Shown here piece by piece: positions 7,062 through 13,626 of a stretch of 15,195 nt of DNA. The DNA lies in NCBI GenBank assembly GCA_030838305.1, contig JAUTWY010000001.1, positions 1 to 15,195 of the forward strand, given 5' to 3'. The DNA comes from Acidobacteriaceae bacterium (GTDB taxonomy: Bacteria > Acidobacteriota > Terriglobia > Terriglobales > Acidobacteriaceae). The notes beneath the pieces were generated by a model. That model was not told where the DNA came from. It saw nothing but the letters and a program-made list of their open reading frames with translations, and did no database searches. How positions within the stretch are numbered: position 1 is the first letter of the stretch; the number at the start of each line of letters is the position of its first letter. The translations under genes were made by a program, and so were the position numbers.

Positions 7062-8056
7062 GGAGCTCCCGTCCGGCCGTTGCCGGACCAGGCAGCCACA
7101 CACCGGGCGGCCCCCAGCAGGCCGGCTTTGTCGTTGGTAATAACCTGCACCGGAATGCTCTCCAGAAGCGGGCGCAATCGGCCTTTCTCCAGAAAAGCGC
7201 GCATAAACAGCGGGCCCGTTAATTTGGGAAGAATCTTCGGCGAGATTCCCCCGCTGAGAAAGATTCCGCCCGTCGCCATCTCCTTCAGAGCTAGATTACC
7301 CGCCTCGGCGCCGTACACCGAGATCCAGAGATCCAGCGCCTGCTCTGCCAATCGATTGGTGCCGTTCAAAGCAGCGCCTGAAATCGCCGCGGCTGCACCT
7401 TCGTGTTCCAGTTGCGCGGCGAATCCGGCAGGCTCGTCTCGGTACCCCTTTCCGCGCAGAAACTCATAGACGTTCACCAGGCCGGGTCCGGAGAGAACTC
7501 GCTCGTAACTGACATGGCCGTACCGGCTCTCCAGATACTGCAACAGTTCAACTTGCAGATTGCCCCGCGGCGCGAAATCCGCGTGCCCGCCCTCGCACGC
7601 AAAAACGTGATGCTGCTTTCCATCCCAGTACAACCCCGCTTCTCCCAGTCCGGTTCCTGGAGCGATGACTGCCTGATTTCCGACCGACGGCCCGACTCGG
7701 GTTAGCGGCAGCAGATCCCCCGGACTTAGCGCCCCAATTCCCCAGGCATTCGCTTCCAGATCATTGATCAACAAAGTCGCGGGCAGCTGAATTTGTTTCG
7801 CCAGGCGGGACTGTTCGATCACCCAGGGAAGATTCGACGTTTCGACACGTCCGTTGCGTACCGGGCCCGCAATTCCGAAGCAAGCCATATCAGGCGGGGT
7901 AGCGGCGTCTTGCAGAAACTTCGAGACGATCTCTCCCAGTTCGCTGTAATCGCGGCTGGGAAACACACGCTCTGAAATGAGCCGGAAATGGCCATTCTGG
8001 GGCTGAAAGTAAGCGAGTCGAGCGTTGGTTGCCCCAATATCGCCGGCCAGAATCAT
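7058..8056 (-). CDS. glk: Glucokinase (Glk, hexokinase/ASKHA fold)
   Basis: ATP-dependent phosphorylation of glucose to glucose-6-phosphate, feeding both Pgi and Zwf encoded in this operon. It has 332 residues, the usual length for the bacterial Glk family (Escherichia coli type), not the ROK type: the ROK CxCGxxGC zinc motif is absent. Motifs: phosphate-1 loop GDIGATNARLAY (5-16), GIAGPVRNG (61-69), sugar-contact SNLPWVI (74-80), NDLEANAWGIG (98-108) whose Asp99 is the catalytic base position, PGTGLGEAGLYWDG (133-146) and EGGHADFAPRG (155-165). The ATG overlaps the zwf TGA (ATGA, 8053-8056); GGAGGAA (8066-8072) gives 9 nt spacing. The 3' end overlaps pgl by four bases. No PTS genes are near, consistent with a cell importing free glucose. 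Confidence 0.96.
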   Translation of the reverse strand: MILAGDIGATNARLAYFQPQNGHFRLISERVFPSRDYSELGEIVSKFLQDAATPPDMACFGIAGPVRNGRVETSNLPWVIEQSRLAKQIQLPATLLINDLEANAWGIGALSPGDLLPLTRVGPSVGNQAVIAPGTGLGEAGLYWDGKQHHVFACEGGHADFAPRGNLQVELLQYLESRYGHVSYERVLSGPGLVNVYEFLRGKGYRDEPAGFAAQLEHEGAAAAISGAALNGTNRLAEQALDLWISVYGAEAGNLALKEMATGGIFLSGGISPKILPKLTGPLFMRAFLEKGRLRPLLESIPVQVITNDKAGLLGAARCVAAWSGNGRTGAP

Positions 8057-9594
8057 TTCTCGAAGTTCCTCCAGCGACGTCCGTCGCGCTCCAATAGTTC
8101 GTCGGCCTCTTTCGGCCCCCAGGTGCCGGAAGCGTAATTAGGAAAATTTCTCGGAGGCAGCGCCTTCCACAAATCGAGTACGGGATTGACCACGCTCCAC
8201 CCTGCTTCCACCATGTCTGCCCGCTGAAACAATGTCTGGTCGCCGATCATGCAATCGTGCAGCAGCCGTTCGTATCCGGTGCTGGGTTGCTTGCCGAAGT
8301 ATTCCTGATACTCGAAGTTCATGTCTACTGTGCCCAGACGCATCACCGGACCTGGCACCTTCGCCGCAAATTGCAGCGAGATGCCTTCTTCCGGTTGAAT
8401 ATGCAGCACCAGCTGGTTCGGCATCAAGTGTTCCACGGAGGTATCGCGAAACAGCACGAACGGGGCGCGGCGGAACTGGATCATGATGTGGGTGTTGCGC
8501 GCCGGCATGCTCTTCCCGGTTCGCAGATAGAAGGGAACATCGGCCCAGCGCCAGTTGTCGATCAGCAGCTTCATGGCGACAAAAGTCTCCGTCCGCGAAT
8601 CCGGCGCGACGTCGCTCTCGTTGCGATACGCTGGAACTTTCTGACCCCCTACGCTGCCGTCCCCGTACTGTCCGCGTACGGAGCGGTTCAGCACTTCTTC
8701 GTCGCTGATGGGCTGAATGGCATGTAGGATCTTGGCTTGCTCGTCGCGCACCGCATTCGCGTCAAATGAAATAGGCGGTTCCATCGCGGTCAGGCTGATG
8801 AGTTGCATGATGTGGTTGGGCACCATGTCACGCATCGACCCCGCATGGTCGAAATAGCTGCCGCGGCCTTCGACCCCCACCGTTTCGGCCACCGAAATCT
8901 GCACGTGATCAATGTAGCGGCGGTTCCAGATGGGCTCGAAGATTCCGTTGGCAAAACGAAATGCCATGATGTTCTGGACAGTTTCTTTGCCGAGGTAGTG
9001 ATCGATGCGATAAATCTGCTTTTCGTCGGCGACCTTGAGCAGTTGCTGATTCAGGATTTTTGCCGATTCCAGATCGTGACCGAAGGGTTTTTCGATGATC
9101 ACCCGGCGCCAGTGGTCGTTGTTTTGCTCCATCAATCCATTGGCGGCGAGTTTCTCAACAATCGTGCCAAAGTAACTTGGAGCCGTTGCCATGTAAAAGA
9201 AGACGTTTTGATGGGTCGAATGATCGCGGTCGATCTGGGCCAGGCGATTCTTGAGCTGGGGAAAGAGCTTGTCGTCGTTGAAATCGCCCGCGAAGTAATA
9301 GAAGCGGCGCGAAAAACTGTCCCACGTCGCATCTTCGACACAATCGCCGCAGTACTGTCTTACGTCTTCCAGTACCCTCTTTCGAAAATCTTCGTCCGTC
9401 ATCTGCTTGCGGGCCACGCCCAACACGGCAAATTCTTTCGAGAGTAAGTCGGCGCGGGCGAGGTTGTACAGCGCGGGAATCAACATACGCGCCGTTAGGT
9501 CTCCGGCCGCACCAAAAATCACCATAATGCACGGGTCGCCTTGTTTCCCGACGCGGGGTGCAACCGGTGCAGGTTTTTCCGCCAATTGAGCCAT
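8053..9594 (-). CDS. zwf: Glucose-6-phosphate 1-dehydrogenase
   Basis: Oxidises G6P to 6-phosphoglucono-delta-lactone with NAD(P)+, the entry step of the oxidative pentose-phosphate branch. It is 513 residues, normal length. The coenzyme loop is FGAAGDLTARMLIPALYNL (27-45), the substrate signature is RIDHYLGKETVQNI (196-209), and YFDHAGSMRDMVPNHIMQ (247-264) contains the catalytic-base His261. RTGKSM is also present near the sugar-phosphate pocket in the C-terminal domain. The first loop departs from the widespread GDLxKRK: the last Lys, which contacts substrate in the Leuconostoc enzyme (Lys21), is Met37 here. Variants with Leu at this site occur in other groups as I recall, so activity is probably kept. 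ATG at 9594 has AAGGA 8 nt upstream; the gene lies 33 bp after gnd and overlaps glk by four bases. Confidence 0.96.
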   Translation of the reverse strand: MAQLAEKPAPVAPRVGKQGDPCIMVIFGAAGDLTARMLIPALYNLARADLLSKEFAVLGVARKQMTDEDFRKRVLEDVRQYCGDCVEDATWDSFSRRFYYFAGDFNDDKLFPQLKNRLAQIDRDHSTHQNVFFYMATAPSYFGTIVEKLAANGLMEQNNDHWRRVIIEKPFGHDLESAKILNQQLLKVADEKQIYRIDHYLGKETVQNIMAFRFANGIFEPIWNRRYIDHVQISVAETVGVEGRGSYFDHAGSMRDMVPNHIMQLISLTAMEPPISFDANAVRDEQAKILHAIQPISDEEVLNRSVRGQYGDGSVGGQKVPAYRNESDVAPDSRTETFVAMKLLIDNWRWADVPFYLRTGKSMPARNTHIMIQFRRAPFVLFRDTSVEHLMPNQLVLHIQPEEGISLQFAAKVPGPVMRLGTVDMNFEYQEYFGKQPSTGYERLLHDCMIGDQTLFQRADMVEAGWSVVNPVLDLWKALPPRNFPNYASGTWGPKEADELLERDGRRWRNFEK

Positions 9595-9627
9595 AATACG
9601 AATCCTTAAAATCTATCGGTCAAGATG

Positions 9628-10623
9628 TTATGCGCTCTTCTTCTTCGGAGCACCAGACTCCACGTGGCCGCCAAATTTCTGACGCATGGCAGAGAGCATT
9701 TTCTCGGCAAACGTGTGTTGCTGCCGCGAGCGGAAACGCACGTACAAGGCCGCGGTCAATACATCCGCGGGAACCGCTTCTTCCAGCGCCGCCTGAATTG
9801 TCCAACGTCCTTCGCCGGAATCCTGTACGTAGCCTTCGTATTCGGAGAGCGTGGGATTCTCTGTCAACGCCATCGCGGTCAGATCCAACAACCATGAACT
9901 GACCACACTGCCTCGCCGCCAGACTTCGGCAATGTCCGGCAAATTCAGATCGTAGCGGATATCCTCCGGCAGCTCTTTGCTGGTGGCATTCTTGAAAATG
10001 TCGAAGCCCTCGGCATAGGCCTGCATCATGCCGTATTCAATTCCGTTGTGCACCATCTTCACGAAATGTCCGGAACCTGAAGGACCGCAGTGAATGTAGC
10101 CCTGCTCGGCCGTTCCGCCTAGCTTCTCTCGTCCGGGCGTGCGAGCGATTTCGCCCACACCAGGAGCCAGCGTTTTGAAAATGGGATCCAGCCGCTGCAC
10201 GGCTCCGTCAGGCCCGCCAATCATCATGCAGTAGCCGCGCTCCAGGCCCCAGACGCCGCCACTGGTTCCCACATCGATGTAGTGAATGCCTTTGCCCTTA
10301 AGCTGTTTCGCGCGCCGCACGTCATCTTTGAAATAGGAGTTCCCCCCATCGATGATGCTGTCGCCGGCCTGCATGTTCTCCGCCAGTTTCTGCACCGTCT
10401 GTTCCGTGGGTTCGCCCGCGGGAATCATCACCCAAACGGCTCGCGGCGGCTTCAGCTTGGCAATCAAATCTGGCAATGACGATGATTCTCCGGCACCTTC
10501 GCCGGAGAGTTGCTTCACCAAATCCGCGCTGCGATCCGCGACCACAAGTTGATGTCCGCCGCGCATCAGGCGGCGCGTCATGTTCGCGCCCATGCGGCCC
10601 AGACCAACCATCCCCAATTGCAT
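9628..10623 (-). CDS. gnd: 6-phosphogluconate dehydrogenase, decarboxylating (short type)
   Basis: Converts 6-phosphogluconate to ribulose-5-phosphate and CO2 with reduction of NAD(P)+. At 331 residues it belongs to the short (YqeC/GndZ-like) class; classical Gnd is about 470. Motifs: Rossmann loop GMVGLGRMGANMTRRL (4-19), VMIPAGEPTE (65-74), IDGGNSYFKDD (91-101), DVGTSGGVWGLERG (117-130) and GHFVKMVHNGIEYGMMQAY (185-203) with catalytic Lys189 and substrate-binding His192-Asn193. Position 30 at the end of strand beta-2 is Asp, followed by Arg31-Ser32. Asp here usually favours NAD+, whereas NADP enzymes have Asn-Arg-Thr/Ser, so cofactor use is likely NAD or mixed (inference). ATG at 10623 has AAGGAG (10630-10635) 6 nt upstream. 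It lies 51 bp after pgi and 33 bp before zwf. Confidence 0.95.
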   Translation of the reverse strand: MQLGMVGLGRMGANMTRRLMRGGHQLVVADRSADLVKQLSGEGAGESSSLPDLIAKLKPPRAVWVMIPAGEPTEQTVQKLAENMQAGDSIIDGGNSYFKDDVRRAKQLKGKGIHYIDVGTSGGVWGLERGYCMMIGGPDGAVQRLDPIFKTLAPGVGEIARTPGREKLGGTAEQGYIHCGPSGSGHFVKMVHNGIEYGMMQAYAEGFDIFKNATSKELPEDIRYDLNLPDIAEVWRRGSVVSSWLLDLTAMALTENPTLSEYEGYVQDSGEGRWTIQAALEEAVPADVLTAALYVRFRSRQQHTFAEKMLSAMRQKFGGHVESGAPKKKSA

Positions 10624-10674
10624 ATCCTGCTCCTTAACTTTTTGGCAGCACTAAACATCCTGTCCCGTCCGGGA

Positions 10675-12396
10675 CTATTCCAAAGCTTCCTGTACCGCTG
10701 CCGTCAGCGTCGCCAGACCGGCATTCACATCGCGCCCCAGATGCACCCGCAATGCTCGCCGCCCGCGATCGATCAGCACCTGAAAGTCGCCTCGCGCCTG
10801 CGCTGCCTTCACGACGCCGAATGTGTATTTCTGTCCCGGCACGGGCAAATCCAAAGCATCGTCGCAAGTCACCTGAAGGAACACTCCTGAATTCGGTCCA
10901 CCCTTGTATGCCTGTCCCGTGGAATGCAGAAAGCGGGGACCGAAGCCCAGGCATGTCGCGACTTGTTTTTTGTCACGAACCGCGTGCCGAATGGTTTGCA
11001 GGCTCTTCTCATGTTCGGCGTTCATTTGGATATATCCGAGTACTGCAAAGTAATCGCCGGTGCGAATGCGATTCAGATGTGCCTTCAAATACCCTGCGAG
11101 AGACTTATCTCCGGCGGCGGCCTTTGCCAGTGCGAATGAGTTCTTCTCGTCCGTGAATAATTTCACTCCACTGTCTTCCAATACAGGCTTTTCCGCGGGC
11201 AGGGAACCGTTCTTTTCGTATTCCGAAGTCAGGTTCCGGGTCGCGATCTTGCTGGCCTCGACGTCGGGCTGATTGAAAGCGTTGATTCCAAGGATGGAGC
11301 CGGCCACCGCGGTAGCGATCTCCCAGCGAAAAAATTCCGCGCCCAGGTCATAGACGTCGGCCATCGAGATTCGCACTACCGGATGTCCGGCTTTTTCCAG
11401 CGCTGCTACCTTCGCATCGACCACGACATCAGTTGCATGTTCGGTATGCACGTAAACAAACACGCGATCGGTGCCATATACCTCAGGCGCGGCAATCCGC
11501 TCACGATCCACCGGGATAATGCCCTTGCCAACTTTTCCCGTAGACTCGGCCAGCAATTGCTCGAGCCACGCTCCCAGGTCGGAAATATCAGCAGAAGTGA
11601 TAATCGTGACCTTATCGCGCCCACTCTGCGCCGCCGTTCCCAGGATGATTCCAAGCACGGCGCCCGGATTTTCCTCAACCGGCGCCGCAGAGCCGCAAGC
11701 TCGTACCATCTCCTGGGTGCGGTCGAGAAACTTCTTGGTGTCGAGGCCAATAACGGCGGCCGGAACCATGCCGAAATTCGAAAGCGCCGAGTAGCGGCCC
11801 CCGATGGAAGACCTACCAAAGAAAATGTGACGGAAACGATCCTGCTCCGCAACTTCCTGCATTTTCGAGTCAGGATCGGTGATCGCAATAAAGTGACTGC
11901 CAGCCTTGTCCGCGCCCACCACCTGCTTCGCGCGTTCGAAAAAATACTGCTTAAAAATGTTGGGTTCGAGCGTGCTGCCCGATTTGCTGGAAACAATAAA
12001 AAGTGACCGGGCGATGTCGATCTTGTTCTCGAACTCTTTAACCTGCGCCGGATCTGTGGAATCCAGCACGTGCAGGTTGGGATACCCGGGGGTTTTGCCA
12101 AACGTCATGCGCAGAACTTCCGGACAAAGACTTGACCCGCCCATGCCCAGCAGGAGAGCGTCTTTGAAGCCCGCGCTCCACACTTCTTTTGCGAGATTCC
12201 GCAGCTCCACCGGGTGCGAGATTTGCTCCTCGGTAATGTCCAACCAGCCGAGCCACTTCGCCTCGTCATCGCCGGTCCAGAGCGATGCATCGCGCTGCCA
12301 AAGCCTCTGCATCTTGCCGCTGGCCTGCCACTCGGCGACCGTCGTCTTCACTGCGGCGGCCAGTTTTTCCGGCAGCGACGATTTCAAACGGCTCAC
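10675..12396 (-). CDS. pgi: Glucose-6-phosphate isomerase
   Basis: Interconverts glucose-6-phosphate and fructose-6-phosphate, joining glycolysis to both arms of the pentose-phosphate pathway. It is 573 residues. Motifs: LLLGMGGSSLCPEVLR (81-96), FIVSSKSGSTLEPN (133-146, sugar-phosphate SIS loop), GGRYSALSNFGMVPA (199-213), LLAESTGKVGKGIIP (261-275) and the C-terminal HSTGQAYKGGPNSGVFLQ (501-518), whose Lys is the active-site position. This sequence style is the one known as the C-terminal half of bifunctional transaldolase/Pgi fusions rather than the E. coli type. The GTG start (12396) overlaps the tal TGA as GTGA and is preceded by AAAGGAC 7 nt upstream, so it is made separately and probably translationally coupled to tal. 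Confidence 0.95.
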   Translation of the reverse strand: MSRLKSSLPEKLAAAVKTTVAEWQASGKMQRLWQRDASLWTGDDEAKWLGWLDITEEQISHPVELRNLAKEVWSAGFKDALLLGMGGSSLCPEVLRMTFGKTPGYPNLHVLDSTDPAQVKEFENKIDIARSLFIVSSKSGSTLEPNIFKQYFFERAKQVVGADKAGSHFIAITDPDSKMQEVAEQDRFRHIFFGRSSIGGRYSALSNFGMVPAAVIGLDTKKFLDRTQEMVRACGSAAPVEENPGAVLGIILGTAAQSGRDKVTIITSADISDLGAWLEQLLAESTGKVGKGIIPVDRERIAAPEVYGTDRVFVYVHTEHATDVVVDAKVAALEKAGHPVVRISMADVYDLGAEFFRWEIATAVAGSILGINAFNQPDVEASKIATRNLTSEYEKNGSLPAEKPVLEDSGVKLFTDEKNSFALAKAAAGDKSLAGYLKAHLNRIRTGDYFAVLGYIQMNAEHEKSLQTIRHAVRDKKQVATCLGFGPRFLHSTGQAYKGGPNSGVFLQVTCDDALDLPVPGQKYTFGVVKAAQARGDFQVLIDRGRRALRVHLGRDVNAGLATLTAAVQEALE

Positions 12397-13565
12397 GCGT
12401 TCTGTCCTTTTTGCTGTGTGCTCTTCTCCACTGCGCCGAGAAGTTTGTGGAAAGCATCGGCGAATAGCTTTACTCCGTCGATGGTCAGCTTGGAGGTAAC
12501 TTCCTTGATCGAGATGCCGGCCCTGGCCAAATCGTCCATCACTTTCTGCGCTCCTGCTACATCTTCTGTAAGGCTGTTCCGCAAACGTCCGTGATCACGA
12601 AAAGAATCGATGGTCGCCGGGGGCATCGTATTCACCGTATCGGGACCAATCAACTCCTCCACATACATGACATCACGATACGCGGGATTTTTCGTGCTCG
12701 TGCTGGCCCACAGGACGCGCTGCGTCTGCGCTCCTTTTGCGGCACACGCCTCCCAGCGGGGTCCGCTGAAGATTCGCCGGTAGCGCTGATAGGTGAGTTT
12801 GCCGTTGGCAATCGCAACTTTCCCTTTCAGACTCTTGAGCAGCGCCTGCTGTTGGGCATCGGCGGTGGTCTTCAGCTTATCGTCGATCATCGAATCCACC
12901 AGCGAATCGATGCGGCTGATGAAGAAACTCGCCACACTCGCAATTTTGTTCAGCTTGCCACCGCTCTTCCCTAGATCTTCGAGCCCGGCAATGTAAGCGT
13001 CCGCCACCTTCTCGTATACTTCCTGCGCGAACAACAAGGTCACGTTGATATTGATCCCTTCGCCAATTAACTGGCGGATTGCGGGAAGTCCCTCCGCCGT
13101 TCCCGGAACCTTGATCATCACATTCTCGCGATTCACAGCCTTCCAGAGGCGGCGGGCCTCCTCAATTGTTTCCTGTGTCTTGAGCGCGAGCAGCGGAGAA
13201 ACCTCCAGGCTCACATAGCCGTCGCGGAATTTCGATTCTTCGTACACGGGACGCAGCACATCCGCAACGTCTTGAATGTCGCGGATCGCGATCTGCTCGT
13301 AGCGGCCGGTGGCATCCAGATCACGCCGCGAAGCCAGCGATTTCAATATATCGTCGTAGAGCGAGCTTTCGCCGATCGCCTTCTCGAAAATGGCTGGATT
13401 CGAAGTCATCCCGCGAAGGCCGTCGTCTTGAATCATCTTCTTAAGACTTCCGCTGGTGATTAGGTCACGACGAATGTAATCGAGCCACATCGATTGCCCA
13501 TAACTGAGCAATGCCTTTAGAGGATCAGTCGCTTTTGCGGTTTCCAGGATTCCAGTCGGTTGCAT
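12393..13565 (-). CDS. tal: Transaldolase
   Basis: Moves a dihydroxyacetone unit from sedoheptulose-7-phosphate to glyceraldehyde-3-phosphate, giving erythrose-4-phosphate and fructose-6-phosphate. It is 390 residues, the longer mycobacterial/cyanobacterial transaldolase type. Motifs: GLRGMTSNPAIFEKAI (49-64), GYVSLEVSPLLA (116-127), NVMIKVPGTAEGLPA (138-152) with Schiff-base Lys142, GININVTLLFAQEVY (160-174), SVASFFISRIDSLVD (200-214) and VLWASTSTKNPAYRD (264-278). The frame is open to 13685 but that would overlap tkt. ATG 13565 with GGGAGAAA 5 nt upstream starts exactly where homologous sequence begins. It lies 61 bp after tkt and overlaps pgi by four bases in the order of natural Tal-Pgi fusions. 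Confidence 0.95.
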   Translation of the reverse strand: MQPTGILETAKATDPLKALLSYGQSMWLDYIRRDLITSGSLKKMIQDDGLRGMTSNPAIFEKAIGESSLYDDILKSLASRRDLDATGRYEQIAIRDIQDVADVLRPVYEESKFRDGYVSLEVSPLLALKTQETIEEARRLWKAVNRENVMIKVPGTAEGLPAIRQLIGEGININVTLLFAQEVYEKVADAYIAGLEDLGKSGGKLNKIASVASFFISRIDSLVDSMIDDKLKTTADAQQQALLKSLKGKVAIANGKLTYQRYRRIFSGPRWEACAAKGAQTQRVLWASTSTKNPAYRDVMYVEELIGPDTVNTMPPATIDSFRDHGRLRNSLTEDVAGAQKVMDDLARAGISIKEVTSKLTIDGVKLFADAFHKLLGAVEKSTQQKGQNA

Positions 13566-13570
13566 GATGA

Positions 13571-13578
13571 TTTCTCCC
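13571..13578 (-). promoter_or_regulatory. Ribosome binding site deciding the transaldolase start
   Basis: GGGAGAAA on the minus strand precedes ATG 13565. It selects this start over the in-frame one 120 bp upstream, whose extra 40 residues are basic, unlike transaldolase, and overlap the tkt coding end. Confidence 0.65.
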
Positions 13579-13626
13579 TGATGAAATTGATGGCGGACGC
13601 GTTGGCTCGAATTAAACCTCTCTGAA

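Noticed and set aside
7062..7103. Longer start for 6-phosphogluconolactonase.
   Set aside because: Would overlap glk by 46 bases; the GTGA junction at 7058-7061 matches the pattern of the other coupled genes.
6606..7469. Plus-strand 287-codon open frame.
   Set aside because: Antisense to pgl and glk; a shadow of GC-rich codon use with no domain pattern.
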